DNA of 64,000 bases, taken from positions 1 to 64,000 of the forward strand of contig NZ_FOXP01000008.1 in assembly GCF_900115745.1 (NCBI RefSeq), in the 5' to 3' direction. This DNA is from Sphingomonas rubra. Lineage in GTDB: Bacteria; Pseudomonadota; Alphaproteobacteria; Sphingomonadales; Sphingomonadaceae. The notes under the pieces were generated by a model. The model was not told the DNA's origin. It ran no database searches and was given only the letters and a program-made list of their open reading frames with translations. A program made the position numbers and the translations under genes. Position 1 is the first letter of the stretch. Each line of letters opens with the position of its first letter. Below are positions 43,312 through 51,591 of this stretch, piece after piece.

Positions 43312-44207
43312 CGGATCACCCACCAGAGGAGCAGAATGTTGAACAGGAGGAGCGGCAGCGCGGTCGCCGCTTGCGCGCGGATCACGCCGTATCGGTCTTT
43401 CAGTTCGAGCAGCGCGGCGGGAACGATGTTGAAGTTCGCCGCCATCGGCGTCAGCAGCGTGCCACAGAAGCCGGCGAGCATGCCGATCGCGGCGACCGGC
43501 GCGGGATCGCCGCCGTAGTGGCGGACGAGGAGCGGGATGCCGACCGCCGCCGCCATCACCGGAAAGGCGGCGAAGGCGTTGCCCATCACAACCGTGAACA
43601 GCGCCATGCCGAGGCCGTAGGCGATCGTCGCGCCGAGCACGCTGCCGTCGGGGATCGCGCCGCCGACGAGGCCGCCGACGACCTCGCCGACACCTGCCAG
43701 CGCGAAGACGGCGCCGAGGCTGGCGAGGAGCTGCGGCATCACCGCGGCCCAGCCGATCTCGTCGAGCAAGCGGCGACCGGCGCGGACGCCCTCCACCGGG
43801 GTGCGGCGCAGGATCAGCCAGCAGAGCGCGAGCGCGAGGAGGACGCCCACCGCGAGCGCGACCAGCGTCACCTGGCCGGGATCGACCAGTGCCGGGACCT
43901 GCTTGAACAGCAGCGTGCCGCCGAGCGCGGCGGCCGGGATGACGAGCGCCAAGGCGAGGAGCGGCCCCTGCGGGCTCGTCGGCTCGACCGGTTCGCCGCG
44001 GCGCATCCGGCCGGAGGTGGCGACGGCGACGAGCGCGAGGACGAGCACGCCGTTGCCGACATCGCCGATCCGATCCCCGAAGAAGAACGACACGGCGAGC
44101 AGCGCGTGGAACAGCGCGTTTCCCCAGCGCCGGTCGGCCGCCCCGAGGATCGCGCAGGCGGCGAAGAAGCTGCCCGCGACGAGGTAGACGAAGCCGAGGC
44201 CGATCAT
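43308..44207 (-). CDS. DUF979 membrane protein, putative 5-oxoproline transporter subunit
   Basis: A 299-residue protein with nine to ten hydrophobic segments, from GLGFVYLVAGSFFAACAILG to LLLFNILLLWWVI. It carries the family block MGNAFAAFPVMAAAVGIPLL near residue 210, followed by GFCGTLLTPMAANFNIVPAA. DUF979 and DUF969 are always paired and are annotated as subunits of a 5-oxoproline (pyroglutamate) transporter. Here a 5-oxoprolinase remnant lies just upstream of the pair, which supports that reading. Overlaps on both sides are ATGA. Confidence 0.85.
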   Translation of the reverse strand: MIGLGFVYLVAGSFFAACAILGAADRRWGNALFHALLAVSFFFGDRIGDVGNGVLVLALVAVATSGRMRRGEPVEPTSPQGPLLALALVIPAAALGGTLLFKQVPALVDPGQVTLVALAVGVLLALALCWLILRRTPVEGVRAGRRLLDEIGWAAVMPQLLASLGAVFALAGVGEVVGGLVGGAIPDGSVLGATIAYGLGMALFTVVMGNAFAAFPVMAAAVGIPLLVRHYGGDPAPVAAIGMLAGFCGTLLTPMAANFNIVPAALLELKDRYGVIRAQAATALPLLLFNILLLWWVIR

Positions 44208-44875
44208 CGGCTCGCCCCCGCCCTTACCCGCGCCCTCGCCAGCCCGCGGTCGAGCAGCCATAGCCGGACGCCGTGGATCAGGAAGGCGGCGATCGCGGTG
44301 GGGATCGCCCAGACCGACAGGTGGAACGGTTCGATATGGATGCCGTAGCCGTCGAGCACCCCCTTCATCAGCAGGATCGATCCGATCGCGATGAAGATGT
44401 CCTCGCCGAAGAACAGCCCGATATTGTCGGTAGCGGCGGCGAGCGCGCGGACCCGCTCCGTATCGGTGGCGCCCTGCCCCTCGGCGGCGGCCTCCGCCAT
44501 CGGCGCGACGAGCGGGCGGACGGTCTGCGCATGGCCGGCGACGGCGTTGAGGCCGAGCGCGGCGGAGAGCTGGCGGAAGAGGAGGTAGCCGGCGAGCAGG
44601 CGACCGACGGTCAGCCCCTTGAGCCCGGCGACGAGCGAGCGGGCGCGGGCCTGCAACCCCGAGCGTTCCAGCAGGCCGATGACGGGCAGCACCATGTAGA
44701 TGGCGGTGACGTAGCGCGTCTCGTTGAAGGCGTGGCCGAAGCGGGCGAGCACCGCCAGCGGGTCGAGCCCGGCGGCGAGCCCGGTCACCAGCGCCGCGAC
44801 GACGATGACGAGCAGCGGGTTGAAGCGCAGCAGGAAGCCGAGCGCGATCACCGCGACGCCGGAGAGGACGAGCAT
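44204..44875 (-). CDS. DUF969 membrane protein, putative 5-oxoproline transporter subunit
   Basis: A 223-residue partner of the DUF979 protein, with about six membrane segments. Characteristic blocks are GFLLRFNPLLVIVVAALVTG near residue 12, RYVTAIYMVLPVIGLLERSG near 54, and AATDNIGLFFGEDIFIAIGS near 147, the last with conserved polar residues inside a helix. ATG 44875 overlaps the stop of the oxoprolinase remnant (TGATG), so translation was, and may still be, coupled to it. Confidence 0.85.
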   Translation of the reverse strand: MLVLSGVAVIALGFLLRFNPLLVIVVAALVTGLAAGLDPLAVLARFGHAFNETRYVTAIYMVLPVIGLLERSGLQARARSLVAGLKGLTVGRLLAGYLLFRQLSAALGLNAVAGHAQTVRPLVAPMAEAAAEGQGATDTERVRALAAATDNIGLFFGEDIFIAIGSILLMKGVLDGYGIHIEPFHLSVWAIPTAIAAFLIHGVRLWLLDRGLARARVRAGASR

Positions 44876-45174
44876 CAGCGGGGGTCCTCCCAGGAACGGT
44901 CGCCCCCGCCTTTCGCCGGCTCCGCGGGTTCTTCCCTCTCCCGGTGGGAAAGGGAGGAAGCGCCACCAGGTGCGGAAGGATGAGGGTGACCGTAGCCGCC
45001 GCCCGCCGCCACCGTGTCGATCCGCAGCATCGGTGCCGACACGCGGACGCCGACGATCACCGCCTCACGCCGCCGCTCGAACCGGGCCGCCCACCGCGAC
45101 ACGTCGGTGAAGGGGCCACCGCGGCCGATGGCGATGCGGCGGATGGGAGACGGACGCAGGGCGGACGTGGCCAT
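44875..45174 (-). pseudogene. Deleted 5-oxoprolinase/hydantoinase remnant, 99 aa frame
   Basis: The 99-residue frame begins MATSALRPSPIRRIAIGRGGPFTDV, matching the N-terminal nucleotide-binding motif DRGGTFTDV of 5-oxoprolinase and hydantoinase A proteins. It then jumps to SAPMLRIDTVAAGGGYG, a block that in intact enzymes (PMLDIHTVAAGGGS) lies some 300 residues later. The last 40 residues (SLSHREREEPAEPAKGGGD) derive from a dispersed CCCTCTCCC-type repeat. So most of a protein that should exceed 700 residues is gone, apparently with the frame kept. The stop overlaps the DUF969 start, which could explain why the frame survives: it may still deliver ribosomes to the transporter genes. Confidence 0.7.
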
Positions 45175-45529
45175 CCGCGGCCTATCGCAGCGCCGCCGAT
45201 GCTTGTCGACCGATCCGGCCGAATCAATGATCGGCGATCGCCCGTCCAATCCGCGGGGCGGAATGCCGCGCGGCCGCCGATCATTTGAGCAGGCGAGGAC
45301 GGAGCCCAGGATCGCCCACACCGCTTCCAGGGTCACTCGCGGAACCATCCGGCGATCTTGCGCGAGCAGCGCGCCCAACTGCCGGGGTCAGAATGAACGC
45401 CGAAACGACCACGTCGTCGATCACGATCATCGGCATGGGCAGGTGAGGCGTCTCCGCCTTCACCGAGGCGCAGCTCTCACGCCGATCGAAGCGCTACGGA
45501 GCGGATTTCATCCGTTCTCCGCAGATCGC
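45175..45529. other. Gap between oxoprolinase remnant and tRNA-Gly
   Basis: A 355-bp stretch. The minus strand has a 60-residue frame (45281-45463; begins MKAETPHLPMPMIVIDDVVV) with no recognised relatives and no clear ribosome binding site. The promoter of the minus-strand operon should lie here, near the inverted repeat at 45226-45285. Confidence 0.4.
45226..45285. promoter_or_regulatory. 11-bp inverted repeat upstream of the 5-oxoproline operon
   Basis: AATGATCGGCG (45226-45236) and its exact reverse complement (45275-45285) are 38 bp apart, starting about 52 bp before the first frame of the minus-strand operon. This could be a two-site operator or part of a transcript hairpin; there is no T-run. 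Confidence 0.4.
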
Positions 45530-45604
45530 TGGAGCGGGCGAAGGGATTCGAACCCTCGACCCCAACCTTGGCAAGGTTGTGCTCTACCCCTGAGCTACGC
45601 CCGC
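45530..45604 (-). tRNA. tRNA-Gly (GCC)
   Basis: A complete 75-nt cloverleaf on the minus strand, including an encoded CCA. The acceptor stem is GCGGGCG paired with CGCCCGC, the D arm has GCTCAGGGGTAGAGC, the anticodon loop is CTTGCCAA with anticodon GCC, and the T arm has GTTCGAATC. It decodes glycine GGC and GGU codons. Confidence 0.97.
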
Positions 45605-45729
45605 TCTGGCGCCGGGCCGGGCATCCTTCGTGGAGGCTCCCGGCGGGGTGAGCGGGGCCACTAGCAGCGACCTTTCGATCCCGCAAGCGACATGTTGGAG
45701 AAATTTCCCGCTTGGCGATTCCGGTATGA

Positions 45730-45744
45730 GAACATTACAAGAAC
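45730..45744. promoter_or_regulatory. LexA (SOS) box before imuA
   Basis: GAAC-ATTACAA-GAAC is a perfect alphaproteobacterial LexA operator (GAAC-N7-GAAC). It ends five bases before the imuA GTG start, so LexA bound here would block the start region as well as the promoter, and the mutagenesis genes should be DNA-damage inducible. Confidence 0.9.
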
Positions 45745-45748
45745 ACGG

Positions 45749-46525
45749 GTGAGCGACTCACCCCTCTCGATCGCCGAGTTGCGCCAGCTAGTCGCCGGCG
45801 GGGCCGCGACGCAAGCCGATCCACGGCCCGCCGACGCGTGGCGCCGGGGCGGGCTGGCGCGCGGGCAACTGCACGAGATCTACGCCGCCGAGGACGCCGA
45901 CGGGCCCGCCGCGATCGGCTTCGCGGTGGCGGTGGCGCTTGCCGCCGGGGCGCTGCCGGTGCTGTGGCTGCGCACGGAAGGACACGAGGCGGCGACCGGG
46001 CGGCTGCACGCGACCGGGCTGCTGGAACTGGGACTGGCGCCCGACGCGCTGCTGCTGGTCGTGGTGCCCGACGAGGACGCCGCCCTGCGCACCGCCGCCG
46101 ACGCCGCGCGCTGCGCCGGACTGGGGACGCTGCTGGTCGAGAGTCGCGGACGGGCGCCGGGACTGGACCTCACCGCGACGCGGCGACTGATGCTGGCGGC
46201 GGAGGCGTCGGGGGTGACCGTGCTCAGCGTGCGGGTCGGCGCGGCGGTGTGCCCCAGCGCCGCGGCGACGCGCTGGGCGGTGGCGGCCTGCCCCTCCACC
46301 GCGCTCGCCGCCGACGCGCCGGGTGCCCCTGCCTTCGAGATCGAATGCCTGCGCCGCCGCGGTGGCCCCGCGGGAACCCGCGCGCGCGTGGAATGGAACC
46401 GTGATGACCGATGCTTCGACGACCCGTCCTCCTACCAGGCGCCGCTGGCTGGCGCTGGTGTTCCCCTGGCTGTCGGTGGACCGGCTGCGCGCCGACCGGC
46501 CGCACCTGTTCGTCGGGCGGGGTGA
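45749..46525 (+). CDS. imuA: ImuA, SOS mutagenesis accessory protein
   Basis: A 258-residue RecA-like protein of the ImuA (SulA2) type that works with ImuB and DnaE2 in damage-induced translesion synthesis. It lacks a clear Walker A but keeps the fold order: IAELRQLVAGG, RGGLARGQLHEIYAAE, PVLWLRTE, and the strand LGTLLVES. GTG 45749 is preferred because the LexA box lies immediately upstream; ATG 45692 would put the operator inside the coding region. The frame extends 122 bp into imuB, longer than usual, and the last 40 residues (after VEWNRDDRCF) look like read-through of the imuB sequence. Confidence 0.85.
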   Translation: MSDSPLSIAELRQLVAGGAATQADPRPADAWRRGGLARGQLHEIYAAEDADGPAAIGFAVAVALAAGALPVLWLRTEGHEAATGRLHATGLLELGLAPDALLLVVVPDEDAALRTAADAARCAGLGTLLVESRGRAPGLDLTATRRLMLAAEASGVTVLSVRVGAAVCPSAAATRWAVAACPSTALAADAPGAPAFEIECLRRRGGPAGTRARVEWNRDDRCFDDPSSYQAPLAGAGVPLAVGGPAARRPAAPVRRAG

Positions 46526-47984
46526 ACAGCCGCTCGCCCTGACCGAGCGGGTCGGCGGCGCGATCCGGCTCGCCGCACTCGACCGGTCGGCGCTGCTCGC
46601 CGGGCTCGTCCCCGGCCTGACGCTGGCCGACGCGCGCGCGCGGGTGCCCGAGCTGGAGGTGTTCGAGGCCGATCCCCATGCCGACCATGCCTGGCTGGAG
46701 CGGCTGGCGGACGGCTGCGCGCGCTACACGCCGACGGTGTCGCTGGCGCCGCCCGACACGCTGCTGCTCGATATCGCCGGCTGCACCCACGCGTTCGAGG
46801 GCGAGCGCTTCCTGGCCGCCGACGTGGAGGGGCGGCTGGCGCGGCGCGGCGTGATCGCCCGGCACGCGTTCGGTGACACGCCCGAGGTGGCGCACGCGCT
46901 CGCCCGCTACGCTGGCGCGCCCGCCCCCGACGAGAAGGGCGCGGTCAGGCGGCTGCCGGTGGCGGCGTTGGGCCTCGACGCGGACGACACCGCGGCGCTG
47001 GTCGCGGCGGGGCTGAAGACGGTGGGCGACGTAATGGCCCGGCCGCTGTCCGGCCTGGCGGCGCGCTTCGGCGAGGAGGCGGCGACGGCGGTGCGCCGGC
47101 TGTCGGGCGACACGCGCGCGCCGGTGGCCGCGCGGCGGGTAGCGATCCCGGTGGTGGTCGAGCGCCGCTTCGCCGAGCCGATCGCGCGCACCGAGTTCGC
47201 GCTGGCGGTGATCGCCGAACTCGCCGGCGAGGCGGCCGACATGCTGGAGCAGCGGCGCGAGGGCGGGCGCCGCTGGGAAGCGCGACTGTTCCGCGCCGAC
47301 GGGCAGGTTCAGCGGCTGCGCGTCGAGACGGCCAGGCCGACGCGCGACGTGGCCGCGCTGATGCGGCTGTTCGCCGAGCGGATCGACGCGCTCGCCGACC
47401 CGCTCGATCCCGGTTTCGGCTACGACCTGATCCGGCTGGGCGTGGTGCTGGCCGAGCGGCTGGAAGGTAGCCAGCTGAAGCTGGAGGGCGGCCATGTCCG
47501 GGCCAAAGATCGGGAGGGCGAGGTTGGCGCGCTGGTCGACCGGCTGTCGACCCGGCTGGGCCGCGGCCGGGTGCGCCGCTTCGCGCCCCGCGAGAGCCAC
47601 ATTCCCGAACAGGCCGAGCTGATGCTGCCCGCGGCGCAGGCCCCTTCCCCCGCGCCAGACTGGCTGGCGACCGAGCCGGGCGAGCCGCCGCTCCGCCCCA
47701 TCTACCTGTTCGATCCGCCACAGCCGATCGATTCGATCGCCGCGGAGACGCCGGATGGTCCCCCCGCCCGCTTCCGCTGGCGGCGCGCCGTCCACGACGT
47801 GGCGCGCGCCGAGGGTCCGGAGCGGATCGCGGGCGAGTGGTGGCGCCGCCACGACGCCCCCGTGCCGACGCGCGATTATTTCCGCGTCGAGGACCGCCGC
47901 GGCCGCCGCTACTGGATCTTCCGCCACGGGCTGTATGCCGAGACGGAGCGCCCGCGCTGGTACGTCCACGGGCTGTTCGCGTGA
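46404..47984 (+). CDS. imuB: ImuB, Y-family polymerase-like mutagenesis protein
   Basis: A 526-residue inactive Y-family relative that recruits DnaE2 to the beta clamp. The N-terminal palm RRWLALVFPWLSVDRLRADR lacks the catalytic acidic pair of DinB. The sequence goes on through TPTVSLAPPDTLLLDIAGCT, a thumb/HhH region (GLKTVGDVMARPLSGLAARF) and a little-finger domain. A C-terminal tail follows, with PIYLFDPPQPIDSIA near residue 433, a candidate clamp-binding segment. ATG 46404 was chosen by family N-terminus; it lies inside the imuA frame. A palindromic repeat separates it from dnaE2. Confidence 0.92.
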   Translation: MTDASTTRPPTRRRWLALVFPWLSVDRLRADRPHLFVGRGEQPLALTERVGGAIRLAALDRSALLAGLVPGLTLADARARVPELEVFEADPHADHAWLERLADGCARYTPTVSLAPPDTLLLDIAGCTHAFEGERFLAADVEGRLARRGVIARHAFGDTPEVAHALARYAGAPAPDEKGAVRRLPVAALGLDADDTAALVAAGLKTVGDVMARPLSGLAARFGEEAATAVRRLSGDTRAPVAARRVAIPVVVERRFAEPIARTEFALAVIAELAGEAADMLEQRREGGRRWEARLFRADGQVQRLRVETARPTRDVAALMRLFAERIDALADPLDPGFGYDLIRLGVVLAERLEGSQLKLEGGHVRAKDREGEVGALVDRLSTRLGRGRVRRFAPRESHIPEQAELMLPAAQAPSPAPDWLATEPGEPPLRPIYLFDPPQPIDSIAAETPDGPPARFRWRRAVHDVARAEGPERIAGEWWRRHDAPVPTRDYFRVEDRRGRRYWIFRHGLYAETERPRWYVHGLFA

Positions 47985-48009
47985 CGGCCGGCCGCGTGCA
48001 CCCACATCC

Positions 48010-48103
48010 GTCACCCCGGACCTGTTCCGGGGTCCACGGTCCCGCAGGAGCGGAGGACGCAGGTCATGCGGCACGGTGGCCCCCGGAACAGGTCCGGGGT
48101 GAC
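48010..48103. repeat. Composite palindromic repeat, perfect 23-bp arms
   Basis: A perfect 23-bp inverted repeat (48010-48032 and 48081-48103) beginning GTCACCCCGGACC, with a 48-bp spacer that also pairs partly. It lies between imuB and dnaE2 and may uncouple or attenuate dnaE2 expression within the SOS operon. Confidence 0.9.
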
Positions 48104-48156
48104 GAAGATAGGTGGCCGGATCGACCATCGACGATTCAACACCGGAGCGACTGATC

Positions 48157-51100
48157 GTGACCGCCTACACCGAACTGGTCGCGGCGACCGCCTTCTCGTT
48201 CCTCGACGGCGCCAGCCAACCGAGCGACATGGTCGCCCGCGCAATCGAGCTGGGCCATGCCGGCATCGGCATCGCCGATCGCAACACGGTGGCGGGCGTG
48301 GTGCGTGCCTATGACGCGCTGTTGCGCGCGCGCACAGGCTCGCGCGGTATCCATCTGCCGCCGCTCGCCTTCAAGCTCGCGGTTGGTGCGCGGCTGGTGT
48401 TCGCCGACGGCACGCCGGATATCGTCGCCTACCCGTCGAGCCGCATCGGCTGGGGCCGGCTGACCCGACTGCTCACCATTGGCAACGGCCGCGCGCAGAA
48501 GGGCGGCTGCATCCTGGGTTTGGGAGACTTGATCGCACTCCATCGCGACCTGTTGCTGATCGTCCTTCCTGCCTCCACTGCACGGCCACAGGTACCGGTG
48601 GCTGGTGCCGAGTTACCGCCGCGCCGCGTCGATGCCGGCCTGTTCGCGACATTGCTGGCGGTGAAGCGACTGGATCCCACCGCGACATGGCTGGGCGTGA
48701 CGATGCCGCGGCGCGGGCGCGACCGACGTCGGCTCGCCAAGATGGCGGACATGGCAGGCAGGGCCGGCGTGCCGCTGCTCGCGACCTGCGACGCGCAGTA
48801 CGCGCACGCGGGCGATCGCGATCTGCACGATGTGGTTACCTGCATCCGCGAGGGCGTCGCCGTGCATGCCGCTGGTCGCCTGCTCGCCGCGAACGGCGAA
48901 CGGCATCTGAAGGACGGCGAGGAGATGGCGCGCCTGTTCCGCGACCGACCTGATGCGGTGGCAGAGAGTGGCCGGCTACTCGGCCGGATCGGCTTCTCGC
49001 TCGACCAGCTCCGCTACGAATACCCGCACGAGCCTGTGCCGGGCGGTTGGGACCCGCAGGATTGGCTCGAACATCTCGTCTGGCAGATCGCGCTCGACAC
49101 CTATGAGGACCGCGTTCCCGACAAGATGCGCGCGCTCCTTCATGAAGAATTCTATCTCATTCGCGAGCGGAAATACGCGTATTATTTCCTGACCGTGCAC
49201 GACGTGGTGCGGTTCGCGCGATCATGCGAACCGGCGATCCTGTGCCAGGGGCGGGGATCCGCGGCCAATTCGGTGGTCTGCTACCTGCTCGGCGTCACCT
49301 CGGTCGATCCGATGAAGCACGATCTGCTCTTCTCGCGCTTCGTCTCCGCGGAGCGCGACGAGCCGCCCGACATCGACGTGGATTTCGAGCACGAGCGGCG
49401 CGAGGAGGTGATGCAGTACATCTATCGCCGCTACGGCCGCCACCGCGCGGCGATCGCGGCCACCGTGATCCATTACCGCCCGCGCAGCGCGGTTCGCGAG
49501 GTCGGCCGCGCGCTGGGCCTCAGCGAAGACGTGACGCAGCGGCTGACCAGCACCGTGTGGGGCAGCTTCTCCGACCGGTTCGGCACGGAGCGGTTCGAGG
49601 GCAGCGGCTTTGACCCCGCCAATCCGGAGATGGCACGGCTGCACGACTTGGTGAACCGGCTGCTCAAATTTCCCCGTCACCTGTCGCAGCACGTCGGCGG
49701 TTTCGTGCTGACGCAGGGCAGGCTCGACGAGATGGTCCCGATCCATAACGGTGCGATGGCCGACCGGACGTTTATCGAGTGGGACAAGGACGATATCGAC
49801 GTGCTCGGCCTGATGAAGGTCGACATCCTCGCGCTCGGCATGCTGACCTGCATCCGCAAGGCGTTCGACCTGATGGAACGCCACGGCCTCGGTCGGCCCG
49901 CGCTCGACAGCGTCGCGGTCGACGAGCATCCGGCGGTGTACGACATGCTGTGCAAGGGCGACAGCATCGGCGTGTTCCAGGTCGAGAGCCGCGCGCAGAT
50001 CAACATGCTGCCGCGCCTGAAACCACGGCAGCTCTACGACTTGGTCGTTCAAGTCGCGATCGTGCGGCCTGGTCCGATCGAGGGCGACATGGTCCACCCT
50101 TATCTACGCCGCCGCGCGGGCAAGGAGCCGGTCGTTTTCCCGTCGCCCTCACCCCGCCACGGCCCCCCGGACGAACTACAACAACTGCTTCGCTTCACCT
50201 ACGGCGTGCCACTTTTCCAGGAACAGGCCATGAAGCTGGCGATCGTCGCCGCCGGCTTCACGGGGGATGAAGCCAATCAGCTGCGCCGCGCCATGGCGAC
50301 GTTTCGTCACGTCGGCGGCATGGAGAATTTCCAAGCCAAGCTGGTGAACGGCATGGTCCGTCGCGGTTATCCGGCCGATTTCGCCGAGCGCTGCTACAAG
50401 CAGATCGAAGGGTTCGGCAGCTACGGTTTCCCGGAAAGCCACGCGCTGTCCTTCGCGCGGCTGGTCTACGTCTCGTCCTGGATCAAATGCTTTCACCCGG
50501 CGGTGTTCGGCTGTGCGATCCTCAACTCGCAACCGATGGGCTTCTATGCTCCCGCACAGCTCGTCCGTGACGCGCAGGAGCACGGGGTGGAGGTGCGACC
50601 AGTGGACGTGAACGCGAGCGGGTGGGACAACACGCTTGAACGATCTTTCGATGGGGATCTGACGATCCGCCTGGGACTTCGCCAGATCGACGGTTTCCGC
50701 GAGAGCTGGGCCGGGGCGATCGTCGCCGCCGCGCCCTTCGCCTCGATCGAGGATCTCGCCCGGCGCGCGTCGCTGCCGCGGCGCGCGCTCGACCTGCTCG
50801 CCGAGGCGGACGCGTGCCGATCGCTCGGTGCCGACCGGCGCGAGGCGGGATGGCAGGCGCGGCGCACGCCGCCACGACAGCTCGCGCTGTTCGCCGCCGC
50901 CGACGCGCCCGAACTCGGCGAGGAGGCCGACGCGCGGCTGCCGGCCATGCCCTTGTCCGAGCACGTTGCCGCCGATTACCGCGCGACGCGGCTGTCGCTG
51001 AAGGACCATCCGATGACCTTTCTGCGATCGCTATTCCGGTCGGAGGGCATCCTGTCGTCGGCGGAGCTAGACCGGCTGAAGGACGGTCGTCGCGCCTCGG

Positions 51101-51543
51101 TGGCGGGGGTGGTGCTGGTCCGCCAGCGGCCGGGCAAGGGCAATGCGATCTTCGTCACGATCGAGGACGAGTTCGGCATCGTCAACGGCCTGATCTGGGC
51201 GCGCGACTTCGAGGCGAACCGGCGCGCGGTGATGGCGTCGCGGCTGATGGTGATGCACGGCGTCGTGCAGCGGAGCGAGGAGGGCGTGATCCACCTGATG
51301 GCGGCGCGCGTCGACGACCGCACGCACGAGCTGCGCCGCCTGTCGGAGGACGTGACGTTCGAGCCCGAGTTCGCGCGCGGCGACGTCACCAACGCGCCCG
51401 CCTGCGTGATGCGCCAAGGCATCCGCCGCGCGCGCGACCTGCCCGTCGGCAGCACGGTGGCCAAGAGCCACGATCCGCGCGAGGCACGCCCAAGCCATCC
51501 CAGGGACGTCCGCATCCTGCCCAAGTCGCGGGACTTCCATTGA
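48157..51543 (+). CDS. dnaE2: Error-prone DNA polymerase DnaE2 (ImuC)
   Basis: A C-family alpha subunit of 1,128 residues, the catalytic polymerase of the SOS mutasome. The PHP domain opens with YTELVAATAFSFLDGASQPS. Polymerase blocks are CQGRGSAANSVVCYLLG, PPDIDVDFEHERREEVMQYI (two catalytic Asp), FLSQ-like LSQHVGGFVLTQGRLDEMVP, and KVDILALGMLTCIRKA (third Asp region). The C-terminal OB domain reads SVAGVVLVRQRPGKGNAIF, and the gene ends ILPKSRDFH as in other DnaE2 proteins. The start is GTG 48157, with GGAG nine bases upstream; GTG 48112 is possible. Expression is expected to follow imuAB. Confidence 0.95.
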   Translation: MTAYTELVAATAFSFLDGASQPSDMVARAIELGHAGIGIADRNTVAGVVRAYDALLRARTGSRGIHLPPLAFKLAVGARLVFADGTPDIVAYPSSRIGWGRLTRLLTIGNGRAQKGGCILGLGDLIALHRDLLLIVLPASTARPQVPVAGAELPPRRVDAGLFATLLAVKRLDPTATWLGVTMPRRGRDRRRLAKMADMAGRAGVPLLATCDAQYAHAGDRDLHDVVTCIREGVAVHAAGRLLAANGERHLKDGEEMARLFRDRPDAVAESGRLLGRIGFSLDQLRYEYPHEPVPGGWDPQDWLEHLVWQIALDTYEDRVPDKMRALLHEEFYLIRERKYAYYFLTVHDVVRFARSCEPAILCQGRGSAANSVVCYLLGVTSVDPMKHDLLFSRFVSAERDEPPDIDVDFEHERREEVMQYIYRRYGRHRAAIAATVIHYRPRSAVREVGRALGLSEDVTQRLTSTVWGSFSDRFGTERFEGSGFDPANPEMARLHDLVNRLLKFPRHLSQHVGGFVLTQGRLDEMVPIHNGAMADRTFIEWDKDDIDVLGLMKVDILALGMLTCIRKAFDLMERHGLGRPALDSVAVDEHPAVYDMLCKGDSIGVFQVESRAQINMLPRLKPRQLYDLVVQVAIVRPGPIEGDMVHPYLRRRAGKEPVVFPSPSPRHGPPDELQQLLRFTYGVPLFQEQAMKLAIVAAGFTGDEANQLRRAMATFRHVGGMENFQAKLVNGMVRRGYPADFAERCYKQIEGFGSYGFPESHALSFARLVYVSSWIKCFHPAVFGCAILNSQPMGFYAPAQLVRDAQEHGVEVRPVDVNASGWDNTLERSFDGDLTIRLGLRQIDGFRESWAGAIVAAAPFASIEDLARRASLPRRALDLLAEADACRSLGADRREAGWQARRTPPRQLALFAAADAPELGEEADARLPAMPLSEHVAADYRATRLSLKDHPMTFLRSLFRSEGILSSAELDRLKDGRRASVAGVVLVRQRPGKGNAIFVTIEDEFGIVNGLIWARDFEANRRAVMASRLMVMHGVVQRSEEGVIHLMAARVDDRTHELRRLSEDVTFEPEFARGDVTNAPACVMRQGIRRARDLPVGSTVAKSHDPREARPSHPRDVRILPKSRDFH

Positions 51544-51591
51544 GGCCGCCCCGCGCCCACATAGCGGCGTAACGAACAACGGGAGCAGCAC

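Noticed and set aside
48010..48103. CRISPR-like repeat
   Set aside because: A single inverted repeat unit without regular spacers; it matches dispersed palindromic elements instead. No CRISPR array or cas gene was found in the window.
46224..48128. 634-codon open frame on the minus strand over imuB
   Set aside because: Antisense shadow; imuB is well supported and the end of the frame lies in a palindromic repeat.
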